Source: UBA5072 sp963822145 (GTDB lineage Bacteria > Bacteroidota > Bacteroidia > Bacteroidales > UBA10428). From it: a DNA stretch of 64,000 bases. Shown here in pieces: positions 18,498 through 27,872 of the stretch. The position numbers were made by a program, and so were the translations under genes. The stretch covers positions 558,001 to 622,000 of the forward strand of contig CAWGGG010000002.1 in the NCBI GenBank assembly GCA_963822145.1, given 5' to 3'. Numbering within the stretch: the first letter of the stretch is position 1; each line of letters opens with the position of its first letter. Under the pieces are notes generated by a model. It saw only the letters and a list, made by a program, of their open reading frames with translations, was not told the origin of the DNA and searched no databases.

Positions 18498-19394
18498 CTA
18501 GTTCCCGTTAAGGATGATCGGCGTATTTTTGCCATCACCCATGATGATCAGCTTGGCATTGGGGGAATTGGTGATGGCTTTGATCATCTCGTACTGCAGC
18601 TGCTTATCGGTAAGCGAAAGGCTGATAATTCTCTGGTAATCTGCTATCCCCTGGGCTTCCACCCTTTTCCGCTCGGCTTCCTGTTTTTCCTTTTGCAGCA
18701 CAAAGGTCATCTTCTGGGCTTCCTGCTCCGCGTTGATCTTGGATTCAATGGTGGTTTTCACTGAGGCCGGAAGAGTAATGTTTCTGACCAGCAGTTGCTC
18801 GAGCAGCAATCCTCTGCTCTTAAAATCGGATTCAATACCTTTAAATATACGCGCCTGAAATTCATCCCTTTTGGAGGAGTACAAAGCCACTGCTTCATAA
18901 TACACCGCATTGTCCCTGATCTTGGTACGGCAAATGGGCCGCACGATGACGTTCCGATAATCAGTACCGATTTCTTTCAAGATGTTGGGTGCTTCAGTAG
19001 GCATCACTTTATAAAGTACCGTGAGATCAATGATGACCTCAAGTCCGTCTGCCGACAGCACCCTTATGGCGTCGTCCCCTTTGATTTCACCTTCCGTTTC
19101 CACCCCCGACATGGTATAATTCTGGGTTCTGATGTCGAAAGGCACGACCACCACGAGCGGATTTTTAAAGTTCAGTCCGCTTTCCAAAACACGGTCATTG
19201 ACCTTGCCGAAGAGTTTCTGCACACCCACTTCACCGGGCTCAATCTGTATCAGGGAGGAAATCAGCACTCCTATTACCACAATACCCAGTCCTATGCCTT
19301 TAATCAGATTTGCATAGTCGCGGACAGGAGAGTTGGCCTTGGCAACAGAAAAGCCAACGGTCAGCACGATGACTCCAATAATGAATATAAACAT
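18498..19394 (-). CDS. Prohibitin-like SPFH/band 7 membrane protein
   Basis: 298 residues. Two N-terminal hydrophobic stretches (1-20, and 34-52 GIGLGIVVIGVLISSLIQIEPG) are followed by the SPFH domain (IEPGEVGVQKLFGKVND...SGLNFKNPLV...). A long helical region rich in Glu, Lys and Gln (about 215-265, ESKINAEQEAQKMTFVLQKEKQEAERKR) fits the flotillin/prohibitin coiled coil that drives ring assembly. Family members form large membrane-bound rings that control proteases or membrane domains. It is convergent with the GH20 gene and divergent from the activase gene. Confidence 0.9.
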   Translation of the reverse strand: MFIFIIGVIVLTVGFSVAKANSPVRDYANLIKGIGLGIVVIGVLISSLIQIEPGEVGVQKLFGKVNDRVLESGLNFKNPLVVVVPFDIRTQNYTMSGVETEGEIKGDDAIRVLSADGLEVIIDLTVLYKVMPTEAPNILKEIGTDYRNVIVRPICRTKIRDNAVYYEAVALYSSKRDEFQARIFKGIESDFKSRGLLLEQLLVRNITLPASVKTTIESKINAEQEAQKMTFVLQKEKQEAERKRVEAQGIADYQRIISLSLTDKQLQYEMIKAITNSPNAKLIIMGDGKNTPIILNGN

Positions 19395-19427
19395 GGCTTA
19401 TGGTTTAATATTAAAGGACGAATATAG

Positions 19428-19435
19428 CAAAGATA
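19428..19435 (-). promoter_or_regulatory. Probable -7 element for the prohibitin-like gene
   Basis: TATCTTTG on the minus strand (TAnnTTTG consensus of Bacteroidota), 33 nt before the ATG, gives a leader of about 26 nt. The same octamer stands before gltX, menG and the thioesterase gene in this window. A -33 box is not obvious. Confidence 0.45.
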
Positions 19436-19511
19436 CGCGTTCCATTTGCTTTTCATGTTTTAAATGGGTACATTTCTCTGACAATCCCGAACATTGCTCA
19501 AAAGAGATGGC

Positions 19512-22500
19512 ATGTCAAGAAGAAACTGCTTCCTGGGAATTGATATCGGGTCTGTTTCGATTGCCCTGGCATTGCTGGATGATAAGTCACAGGTCATTCA
19601 TACGGAATATGGCTTTCATGGCGGCAGGCAGGCGGAATACCTGACAGACTTACTCGGTAAAATTGATATTGGTGAAATCCACGCCATAGGATATACCTCG
19701 TCCACACCGGCCATACTCAGCAAGGGCAAAATAACCGATACACGCATAGCTTACATAACTGCAGCAAAGCATTTTCATCCTGATCTGCAGGCTTTGCTGA
19801 TCATAGGAGCTGAAAAGTTCGGTCTGGCTACTTTCAGCCCTGACGGAGAATATTTGAATTACCGGTCCAATACATCCTGTGCAGCCGGAACAGGAAATTT
19901 TCTTGACCAGCAGGTAGAGCGGCTAAACCTAAGAACGATTCAGGAATTCTGTGAAACTGCTTATGAAAACAGGGGAAGCTTTCCATTGATCGCATCACGT
20001 TGCGCCGTTTTTGCCAAAACCGACCTCATCCATGCGCAGCAGGAAGGCTATACACTGAGAGAGATATGTGATGGATTGACTTACGGGCTCGCCAGAAACA
20101 TCATCGATGCCGTTTCACCCGAAGCTTCCATCCGTTCAATGGTTGCTGCAGGCGGCGTTGCACTGAACAAAGCAGTAATCGGGCATATTGAGAAATCATC
20201 CGGAATATCAGTAACGGTTGACGCCTATGCTCCCGTATACGGAGCAATCGGGGCTGCATTAAACTGCCGTGAGGACAGGGACAGCCAAATTGCGGGATCA
20301 TTGCACATCCGGGATATAGTGACCGGTCAGAAAAAAGAGAAGCAATATGCTTATCCTCCGCTGCAGTTGTTGCTTTCATCCTATCCCGATTTCGGTTCAG
20401 CCGAGAGGTACGAATTCCGTTCACAGCTTTTTCCTGCCATGAAACCGGTGGAAGCCGACGTGTATTTCTATCCTCAATATGCTGAAAACATTGAGGTTTT
20501 TATGGGTATCGATATAGGATCTACCAGTACCAAGGCTGTTTTACTCGATACCAGAGGGGAGGTAATGGCCGGATTTTACACCCGTACATCAGGTCAGCCG
20601 CTGCAGGCCGTAATGGTGATTTTTGAGGCTATAGGCAACCTGGAGACAAAAAGGAACTGGCGTTTTTTCATTAAAAGCGCAGGCACTACCGGGTCAGGGA
20701 GGAAATTTACCGGAAAAATTCTTGGCGCAGATATCATCCTGGATGAAATATCGGCTCATGCCAAAGCTGCCTTTAGGCTTGATCCCGAAACAGACACCAT
20801 TATTGAGATCGGAGGGCAGGACTCAAAATTCACACTGATGCAGCAAGGTGTAGTTACCTTTTCCGTTATGAACAATGTCTGTGCTGCAGGAACCGGAAGT
20901 TTCATTGAAGAACTGGCAAAAAAACTGGGCTGTTCGCTGGATGACTATTCCGAGCGGGCAGAAAAGGTGTCTTCACCCATGACCAGTGACCGGTGTACGG
21001 TTTATATGGAACGTGATCTGAATCATTTTCTGAATACGGGATACGCTGTTGATGAGATCCTGGCAGCAGTGCTGCACGCTACACGGGATAATTACCTGAG
21101 CAAGGTGGCCATTAGCGGTAAAATTGGCAACAAGGTCACCTTCCAGGGGGCAACTGCCAAAAACAAGGCCCTGGTAGCCGCATTTGAGCAGAAACTCCAG
21201 AAGCCGGTCATGGTCTCGAAATTCTGTCACCTTACCGGTGCATTGGGTGTTGCACTTGAACTGTTTGAACAGAACATTCCGGTCTCCTCTTTCAGGGGTC
21301 TGGATCTTTACAGAAAGCAGATACCGGTGCAATCGGAAATCTGCCAGCTTTGTGCCAACCATTGCAAACTTAAAGTAGCCGAGATAGATCATGAGGTTGT
21401 TGCGTATGGCTTCCTGTGTGGCAGGGATTACCAGGAGAAAAAATACGTCAGGAACAAATCCCTGGACTTTCAACTGATCCGGAAAAGAAGGGAATTGTTT
21501 GAACCAGGATCCTTGCCGGTCAGGAATTCCATAACCATTGGCATACCAGCCGGTTTGCATCTTTATGAAGAGATCCCGTTCTGGCGCAAGTTCTTTGAAC
21601 TGCTGGGCATCTCCACGGTAACCAGTGAGGATTGCAGGACTGTCGTGAAAGATGGAAAGAACCTTTGCGGAGCCGAGTTTTGTGCGCCCATGGCAGCCAT
21701 GCACGCACATGTGGATTACCTCATGCAAAGAGCGGATTATGTGTTTCTTCCCACCTATCTTTCCGAGAACCTGGCGAATAAAATGAATAAACAATATTGT
21801 TATTATACCCAGTATATTTCACCGGTTGTTTCGGCGCAGAAGCACTTTGAACCCAGGGAGCGCATTTTGAATCCTTTGCTGAAATCTTCACAGGGGGAAC
21901 TGTATACCCGGATAGAATTGTATAAAATGTTGAAAAACATTGGGATAAAAGACGCCGGATTTCTTCAGATTACCAGGGCCTATGAAAAGGCCAGGAATTA
22001 TTGCCAGGCATTGGAAGGAAAATGGAAGGCGCTTTACCAGCAGGAAACCCAGGACAGGGACGATATACATATCATGTTGCTGGGCCGTCCTTATACTGTT
22101 TTATCCCCGGCCATGAACAACCATATCCCTGAAATCATTGAAAAATATGGGATCAGGACTTACTTTATGGACATGCTGCCCAATCATCAGCATGAAGGTT
22201 CCCTGTCGGATGAACTGATCAGCGTCATCAGGTGGAAGTTTGCCGCCGGCATTCTGCGTGCAACAGAAACAGCTGCCAGGACCAGGGCGTGTTACCCCGT
22301 TCTGCTTACTTCATTTAAATGTACCCCCGATTCCTTTGTTGTGGAATACTTTAAGGAGATATGCCTGGCACACAGGAAACCTTACCTTATCCTGCAACTG
22401 GATGAACATGATTCCACGGTGGGGTATGAAACCCGGATTGAAGCTGCCATCAGGGCTTTCAGGAATCATTTCTCAGTTGAGGGGCCGGGTACTGCTGACA

Positions 22501-23891
22501 AGCAAGTCGCACAGCATTCAATAGCCGGTCAGAGCCCGCATGATTCAGCCACCGATCAGGGTAATAAATGGGAAATCCATATCCGGTCGCTATTACACGA
22601 CGCCCAGGAAATTCTTCTTTCAAATGGCATTGATCTGAGTAAACTGGGTAAAGTTTTAAGCCGGTCTGAACCTAACGCAAATGTCAGAAATACTTCAGGA
22701 ACCTTTGGAATATCCGGTCTAAAGAACAAAACCCTGCTTTTGCCTTCCTGGGATCAGCAGGTTGGTCCTCTGCTGGAGGCTGTTTTACAGAATAGCGGAC
22801 TGGATGCGCGGTTGGTTACAGGGACTAACGAGTCCATCCGAAAAAGTCTGGTCTACAATACAGGCCAGTGCATCCCCCTGAATATCATCGTCCAGAATGC
22901 CATTGATTATATTGAAGCACACCGGTTGGATCCTGAAAAAACAGTTCTGTGGATCATCAAGTCAAACCTTTCCTGCAACCTCAGCATGTTCCCACAGTAC
23001 ATGAAAAAACTCCTGAAAGATTACGGGAATGGTTTGGAAAGGGCATCCGTATATGCCGGGGACCTTATATTTTATGATATTTCATTAAAAACGGCGATCA
23101 ATGCATACCTGGCCTACATGTTCGGGGGCTACATCCGGAAAATAGGGTGTACCATACGACCCTATGAGAAGATCCCGGGGACCACCAACAGGGTCATTCA
23201 GGAGTCTTTTGCCATGTTGCAGGAGGCATTCAGAAAGGGTGAACCAAAAGAGGCAGTATTGCAACATATTGTCTCTGCGTTTGAAGCCATATCAACTTTA
23301 AGGACTGTGCGGACCAAGGTCGCCATATTCGGCGATCTGTACGTTCGTGATAATGAACTGATGAACCAGAACCTCATCAAGACCATCGAGGATAATGGCG
23401 GGGAAGCTATCACCACACCGTACAGTGATTATATTAAGCTCATCGTGGATCCTTTTGCCGAGAGGGCCTTGAAAGAAGGCCGATATATTGACTATGCCAG
23501 GACAAAATTTCTCAAATCCCTCATTCCTCTGGTTGAGGAGAAATACGTACGATACTTCGGAAGATTGAAAGGAACAACCCTCTCAGGGAATGATGATGCA
23601 CTGGATCACTGGCTGAACAAATTCGGCGTGAATTTAATGCACCGGGGTGAGTCTTTCGAAAATATCATGAAAATATTCAAACTGGTGCAGGAAAATCCTG
23701 ACCTAAGCCTGTTCATACAAACAAATCCCTCCTATTGTTGTCCCTCCTTGATTACAGAGGCCATGTCGCCCAGAATTGAAGAAGTGACGGGCATACCTGT
23801 GGTAACTATTGAATACGACGGAACCTCGGGTTTTAAAAATGAGGATATCATACCTTATTTAAAGTTCAGAAAGAACCGGCAGGTAATTTAA
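19512..23891 (+). CDS. Giant acyl-CoA dehydratase activase-type protein (BadF/BcrA/HgdC tandem ATPase plus DUF2229 and HgdB-like region)
   Basis: An in-frame TTG exists at 19494, but the ATG at 19512, preceded by AAAAGAGA, is the better start (1459 residues). Two ASKHA ATPase modules stand in tandem: about 1-255 (FLGIDIGSVSIALALLDD, SNTSCAAGTGNFLDQQ) and about 325-590 (FMGIDIGSTSTKAVLLDT, EIGGQDSKFT, NNVCAAGTGSFIEE). Each has one cysteine at the place where 2-hydroxyacyl-CoA dehydratase activators hold a bridging 4Fe-4S cluster. A DUF2229-type region follows (CQLCANHCKLKV to about 880), then a long C-terminal part (ending FIQTNPSYCCPSLITEAM) resembling dehydratase-type HgdB subunits. The cluster-based electron-injection chemistry is known for the family; the target of this single-chain form is not, and no dehydratase genes lie nearby. 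Expected to be oxygen-sensitive. Confidence 0.88.
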   Translation: MSRRNCFLGIDIGSVSIALALLDDKSQVIHTEYGFHGGRQAEYLTDLLGKIDIGEIHAIGYTSSTPAILSKGKITDTRIAYITAAKHFHPDLQALLIIGAEKFGLATFSPDGEYLNYRSNTSCAAGTGNFLDQQVERLNLRTIQEFCETAYENRGSFPLIASRCAVFAKTDLIHAQQEGYTLREICDGLTYGLARNIIDAVSPEASIRSMVAAGGVALNKAVIGHIEKSSGISVTVDAYAPVYGAIGAALNCREDRDSQIAGSLHIRDIVTGQKKEKQYAYPPLQLLLSSYPDFGSAERYEFRSQLFPAMKPVEADVYFYPQYAENIEVFMGIDIGSTSTKAVLLDTRGEVMAGFYTRTSGQPLQAVMVIFEAIGNLETKRNWRFFIKSAGTTGSGRKFTGKILGADIILDEISAHAKAAFRLDPETDTIIEIGGQDSKFTLMQQGVVTFSVMNNVCAAGTGSFIEELAKKLGCSLDDYSERAEKVSSPMTSDRCTVYMERDLNHFLNTGYAVDEILAAVLHATRDNYLSKVAISGKIGNKVTFQGATAKNKALVAAFEQKLQKPVMVSKFCHLTGALGVALELFEQNIPVSSFRGLDLYRKQIPVQSEICQLCANHCKLKVAEIDHEVVAYGFLCGRDYQEKKYVRNKSLDFQLIRKRRELFEPGSLPVRNSITIGIPAGLHLYEEIPFWRKFFELLGISTVTSEDCRTVVKDGKNLCGAEFCAPMAAMHAHVDYLMQRADYVFLPTYLSENLANKMNKQYCYYTQYISPVVSAQKHFEPRERILNPLLKSSQGELYTRIELYKMLKNIGIKDAGFLQITRAYEKARNYCQALEGKWKALYQQETQDRDDIHIMLLGRPYTVLSPAMNNHIPEIIEKYGIRTYFMDMLPNHQHEGSLSDELISVIRWKFAAGILRATETAARTRACYPVLLTSFKCTPDSFVVEYFKEICLAHRKPYLILQLDEHDSTVGYETRIEAAIRAFRNHFSVEGPGTADKQVAQHSIAGQSPHDSATDQGNKWEIHIRSLLHDAQEILLSNGIDLSKLGKVLSRSEPNANVRNTSGTFGISGLKNKTLLLPSWDQQVGPLLEAVLQNSGLDARLVTGTNESIRKSLVYNTGQCIPLNIIVQNAIDYIEAHRLDPEKTVLWIIKSNLSCNLSMFPQYMKKLLKDYGNGLERASVYAGDLIFYDISLKTAINAYLAYMFGGYIRKIGCTIRPYEKIPGTTNRVIQESFAMLQEAFRKGEPKEAVLQHIVSAFEAISTLRTVRTKVAIFGDLYVRDNELMNQNLIKTIEDNGGEAITTPYSDYIKLIVDPFAERALKEGRYIDYARTKFLKSLIPLVEEKYVRYFGRLKGTTLSGNDDALDHWLNKFGVNLMHRGESFENIMKIFKLVQENPDLSLFIQTNPSYCCPSLITEAMSPRIEEVTGIPVVTIEYDGTSGFKNEDIIPYLKFRKNRQVI

Positions 23892-24962
23892 CATATCTCG
23901 CTGATCATCTCGGCCAGTTTACGCCGGTCAACCTTTGCTGATGCATTCCTGGGAAACGCTTTGACCCAGACGATTTCCGGCGGGTGTTTTTTGCCGGGGA
24001 ACAGGTCTTGCATGGAGGAATATGATATAAGATTGGGATATTTCAGGCGTCTCTTCAAAAACAAGAACCACCTTTTGACCCAGCGGCTCATCCGGCAGTC
24101 CGATAACAGTGCATACCAGTCCCGTGTTTTCGGCAATGCGTGCTTCCATTTCCTCCGGAACAATTTTTATACCGGCGGCATTAATGAGGTTGTCATACCG
24201 GCCCATCCAGAGAAAGGCTCCGGGACCGGAGAATTCAACCAGGTCATTGGTAATGACGGTGTTGGGCAGATAAGGTGCTTCAATCACCAGGCAACCCCTG
24301 TTATCAAGGTTTAATTCAATTCCGGGCAAGGCGTGGTAGTCGGGTTGCGCATCAGGTCCATTGATCCTCCGGAGCGCGATATGGGAACAGGTTTCAGCCA
24401 TTCCAAAACTCGCAAAGACCTCAGTAGAGACATCACTGACCAGGCTTTCAAGTTCGCGGGTAATTTCCGAGCCACCGATAAGCAGCTTTTTAATGGAGGA
24501 AAGATCACCTGTTTTTTTCATAAGATTAAGCACCTGGAGGGGGACCATGGAGCAGAAATCTATTTGTCCGATGCCCGATAACTCAGGCAGGCTTCCGGGT
24601 TTAACGATTTCCATATTCAGTCCGCCGACCAGGCACCGGACCACCATCATTTTGCCGGCAATATATTGCATGGGGAGGCAAAGGACTGCGTTCTGTCCCG
24701 GAAGGAGGTCAAAGAACGAAAGGGTATTCTCCGCTGAAGCTACCATGGATTTTTTCAACAGGTGCAGTTTCTTCGACCTGCCTGTGGTTCCTGAGGAGTA
24801 CTGGACAATGTAATCCGAACTGTCCAGAAAGGCAAGGATAAACCGGAAGATGTCCTTTTCCCAGGCCGGAGTGGCTGCGTTGTTTACCTTGCTTTGTGAG
24901 AGCTCTGTTAACCGGTTTCCGGCAAACTTTTGATGGTTTATCAGGAGTGTGGCAGTGTTCAT
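23888..24962 (-). pseudogene. menE: menE, o-succinylbenzoate-CoA ligase, interrupted by one frameshift
   Basis: The gene starts at the ATG at 24960-24962, whose ATGA overlaps the menC stop. The first frame gives a normal acyl-activating enzyme core with YSSGTTGRSKK (ATP loop), FASFGMAETCSHIA and MGRYDNLINAAGIKI, then loses homology after VVLVFEETPE and runs to a stop at 23928. The proper C-terminus (DLFPGKKHPPEIVW ... AFPRNASAKVDRRKL, with the catalytic Lys region) is in the +1 frame ending at 23888. One extra base somewhere in 24010-24060 explains it. There is no homopolymer run over three there. All other men genes are intact, so this is either a sequence error or a recent mutation; MenE would otherwise be needed for menaquinone. 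Confidence 0.85.
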
Positions 24963-26026
24963 GGATGCGCCGCGTCTGCAAATGCGGAAAGGTTCCATTT
25001 CCTGTCCGGATCATAATAAAGCCTTTCACCGTGAAGGTAAAGGGGAGATGAAATGTTATCGCTAAATAGCATGCCGGTGCTTAGCCCATGATATACAGGA
25101 TTCTTTAAAGTATAGGTCCATTGAGCAATGGCATTCAATCCGATATTGGTTTCCAGCGAAGAGGTGATCCACCAGCGGATCTTCCTTTCCTCGGCCAGGC
25201 TGATCCACTCCTTACAGGCACTTATCCCGCCGAGCAATCCTGGTTTAAGCACCAGGTATTGTGGTTTCAGGGTGTCGAGGATCTTTCGTTTCGCGAGTGA
25301 TGTATGCTTCCCAATCAGTTCCTCATCCAGGGCAATGGGGACGGGGGAAGTTTCGCATAATCTGGCCATTGCATCAGCATGGCCAGCAGCAATGGGCTGT
25401 TCAATACTGTGCAGATCAAATTCAGAAAGTAATTTGAGCATTTCCGGCGCCTGGGAAATAGCGAACGATCCATTCGCATCAACCCGTATTTCCAGATCAT
25501 CATCGCTGTAATGCGTTCGGATGTATCTCAGGATTTCAAGGTCTTCGTTAAGGTCGAGAGAACCTATCTTTAATTTCAGACAGGTGAATCCATCGTTGAT
25601 CTTCTGGCGGATCTGGCGGATCATATCCTCCTTGCTACTCATCCATATCAATCCGTTAATCCCGATCGAATCTTTACCCTCCGTGAAATCTGACGGGAAG
25701 AAGATCTTTGATCCCAATGTGCGGAGATCTTTCCAGGCAGTCTCGAGACCAAAGCTGATGGAGGGCCAGTTGACCAGACTGGCATCTGCATAATAGTCGC
25801 CCTGGTTGATCCGTTCAACGGTTTGCTTCAGCTTTTCCCTGAATCCCCTGACATCATCAAAACTGAGGCCGGGAAACAGGGAACATTCTCCAATGCCGGC
25901 AACAGAGGGATCATCGCTATGGTAGAGATGAATGAAATGGACTTTCTTGGTCATGTAAGTTCCCCGGGCCGTTGTGGCCGGGCGTTCGAAACGGAATTCC
26001 TGATATGTAATTTTAGCCCTGATCAT
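24959..26026 (-). CDS. menC: o-Succinylbenzoate synthase
   Basis: 355 residues of the enolase superfamily. The barrel has the paired lysines KLKIG (Lys151 and Lys153), metal ligands Asp183 (RVDANG), Glu209 (IEQP) and Asp234 (ALDEE), and Lys261 (VLKPG) on the opposite side. MenC dehydrates SHCHC to o-succinylbenzoate. Its ATG overlaps the menA stop as ATGA, and its own stop overlaps the menE start in the same way, indicating translational coupling along the operon. Confidence 0.95.
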   Translation of the reverse strand: MIRAKITYQEFRFERPATTARGTYMTKKVHFIHLYHSDDPSVAGIGECSLFPGLSFDDVRGFREKLKQTVERINQGDYYADASLVNWPSISFGLETAWKDLRTLGSKIFFPSDFTEGKDSIGINGLIWMSSKEDMIRQIRQKINDGFTCLKLKIGSLDLNEDLEILRYIRTHYSDDDLEIRVDANGSFAISQAPEMLKLLSEFDLHSIEQPIAAGHADAMARLCETSPVPIALDEELIGKHTSLAKRKILDTLKPQYLVLKPGLLGGISACKEWISLAEERKIRWWITSSLETNIGLNAIAQWTYTLKNPVYHGLSTGMLFSDNISSPLYLHGERLYYDPDRKWNLSAFADAAHP

Positions 26027-26934
26027 GGCAATATCAATCCGATGCCAAAAGTAACTGAAAATGCAAATGTACTCAATGCCAGCTTCCTGAGTTCAGTATT
26101 CAACTCCCGGGGATCGGTATTTTTCATAACCACCATAATATTGAGTACGAAGAGCGGGCAGGTAAGAATAAAAAGAAACTGGAAGACAGAATTGAACCTG
26201 ACCAGGGTATAAACCAGGCTCAGCGCCAGTGAAAGTGTAATGAGCAACAAGTGATACACCTTGGCTGCCCTGCTGCCGATATGTACCACCAGAGTGCGTT
26301 TGCCCGATCGGGCGTCGTTTTCGATATCGCGCATGTTGTTCAGGTTAAGCACTCCCGAACTTAGCAGACCAATGGCAGAGGCAGGGAGCAAGATCCAGGG
26401 ATCAAAGGTGTTGACATGGAGATAATAGGTACCGGCCACACCAACGATACCGAAATAAATAAACACGAAAACATCTCCAAATCCTATATAGCCGTAGGGA
26501 TTCTTTCCAATGGTATACTTAATGGCTGCATAGATGGCGGAAAGACCGAGTATAAAGAAGATCAGTATGTTTTTCCATCCGATATGCCGAAGCCCGGTAA
26601 AGACAAGCAAGGAACCCGTAGCCAGGGCAAGCAGCGCAAAACCCAATATCATCCGTTGCATTTGTCTTTTCGTAACGAGGCCACTCTGGGTAATCCTTTG
26701 GGGACCAATTCTCTTTTCATTGTCAGTACCGTGCATGGCATCGCCATAATCGTTTGCCAGGTTTGATAGAATCTGCAGAAAGAGAGTGGTGAGTATGGCA
26801 AGCACCATGATATACCAACGGAAGCCGCGATGGGCATAGGCCAGAAAACTTCCCAGTATGGCGCTCGAAAGGGCCAGGGGAAGGGTTCTCAGCCGGAAGG
26901 CCTTGATCCAGATTTGGATCTTGTTTATTTTCAT
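26023..26934 (-). CDS. menA: 1,4-Dihydroxy-2-naphthoate polyprenyltransferase
   Basis: 303 residues with eight or nine hydrophobic helices, typical of UbiA-type prenyltransferases. The first aspartate motif is NDYGDAMHGTD (from Asn61) and the second is DIENDARSGKRTL in the loop after about residue 205. It joins the polyprenyl chain to DHNA to give demethylmenaquinone at the inner membrane. It lies between menB (91 bp gap with a hairpin repeat) and menC (4-bp overlap). Confidence 0.95.
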   Translation of the reverse strand: MKINKIQIWIKAFRLRTLPLALSSAILGSFLAYAHRGFRWYIMVLAILTTLFLQILSNLANDYGDAMHGTDNEKRIGPQRITQSGLVTKRQMQRMILGFALLALATGSLLVFTGLRHIGWKNILIFFILGLSAIYAAIKYTIGKNPYGYIGFGDVFVFIYFGIVGVAGTYYLHVNTFDPWILLPASAIGLLSSGVLNLNNMRDIENDARSGKRTLVVHIGSRAAKVYHLLLITLSLALSLVYTLVRFNSVFQFLFILTCPLFVLNIMVVMKNTDPRELNTELRKLALSTFAFSVTFGIGLILP

Positions 26935-26974
26935 TTTCTCTATATCAGACTTCTATTTCACTCAGCATGAAACC

Positions 26975-27019
26975 CTTCGGCTATGCTCAGGGTGACAGTC
27001 GTGCTGAGCGGAGCCGAAG
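26975..27019. repeat. REP-like hairpin in the menB-menA gap
   Basis: Arms 26975-26996 (CTTCGGCTATGCTCAGGGTG..) and 26998-27019 (GTCGTGCTGAGCGGAGCCGA..) pair at about 17 of 22 positions around one unpaired base. The right arm shares CTGAGCGnAnnCGAAG with the element at 4188-4210, placing both in one dispersed family. It lies in an operon gap and could modulate menA, menC and menE expression or mRNA stability. Confidence 0.75.
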
Positions 27020-27025
27020 CATGTT

Positions 27026-27841
27026 CTATGGCAATCTTGGGTACTTTTTAAAATCAGGTTTCCGTTTTTCAAGGAAAGCTTTCTTACCTTCCTGCGCTTC
27101 ATCTGTCATGTAATACAGCATGGTGGCGTTACCTGCAAGTTCCTGTATGCCTGCCTGACCGTCCAGTTCCGCATTAAGGCCGGCCTTTATCATTCTCAGG
27201 GCAATCGGGCTGTGTTGCATAATCTTTTTGCACCAGCTGACGGTTTCATCCTCCAGTTGTGCTAAAGGTACAACCTTGTTCACCAGGCCCATTTCGAGTG
27301 CTTCCAGGGCAGAGTATTGTTCGCATAGGAACCATATTTCCCGGGCTTTCTTCTGTCCCACGATCCGGGCCAGGTATGAGGAACCGAAACCGGCATCAAA
27401 GCTGCCTACCCTGGGGCCGGTTTGTCCGAACACGGCATTTTCCGAAGCAATGGACAGGTCGCACACTACATGCAGCACATGTCCCCCGCCGATGGCATAC
27501 CCGTTCACCATGGCAATGACTGGCTTTGGGAGTGATCGTATCTGTTTCTGCAAATCGAGAATGTTCAGTCGCGGTACCCCATCCCTGCCAATATAGCCTG
27601 CAAAGCTTTTGACATTCTGATCGCCACCGCTGCAAAATGCTTTATCGCCGGCCCCGGTGATCACAACTGTTGAAATGTCGGGATTTTCACGACAATGCAC
27701 CATGGCATCGCACATTTCCCGGGTGGTATCGGGTGTAAAGGCATTCCGGTAGCGGGGACGATTGATCATGATCCGGGCTATGCCTTCAAAAAAATCAAAT
27801 TTAATCTCTTCGTATTCTTTAATGGTTTGCCAGGGTCTCAT
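27026..27841 (-). CDS. menB: 1,4-Dihydroxy-2-naphthoyl-CoA synthase
   Basis: 271 residues of the crotonase family. It shows the CoA-binding and oxyanion segments FCSGGDQNV and NGYAIGGGHVLHVVCDLSIAS and the MenB signature GQTGPRVGSFDAGFGSSYLAR, and ends in KRKPDFKKYPRLP, a tail characteristic of MenB. The enzyme closes the ring of OSB-CoA to DHNA-CoA. It lies 31 bp downstream of menD. Confidence 0.97.
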   Translation of the reverse strand: MRPWQTIKEYEEIKFDFFEGIARIMINRPRYRNAFTPDTTREMCDAMVHCRENPDISTVVITGAGDKAFCSGGDQNVKSFAGYIGRDGVPRLNILDLQKQIRSLPKPVIAMVNGYAIGGGHVLHVVCDLSIASENAVFGQTGPRVGSFDAGFGSSYLARIVGQKKAREIWFLCEQYSALEALEMGLVNKVVPLAQLEDETVSWCKKIMQHSPIALRMIKAGLNAELDGQAGIQELAGNATMLYYMTDEAQEGKKAFLEKRKPDFKKYPRLP

Positions 27842-27872
27842 AAGCGATATCTGTAAAAATAGTAAAGATTCA

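Noticed and set aside
20973..21794. 273-codon minus-strand frame inside the activase gene
   Set aside because: Antisense shadow; the plus strand carries clear conserved motifs throughout.
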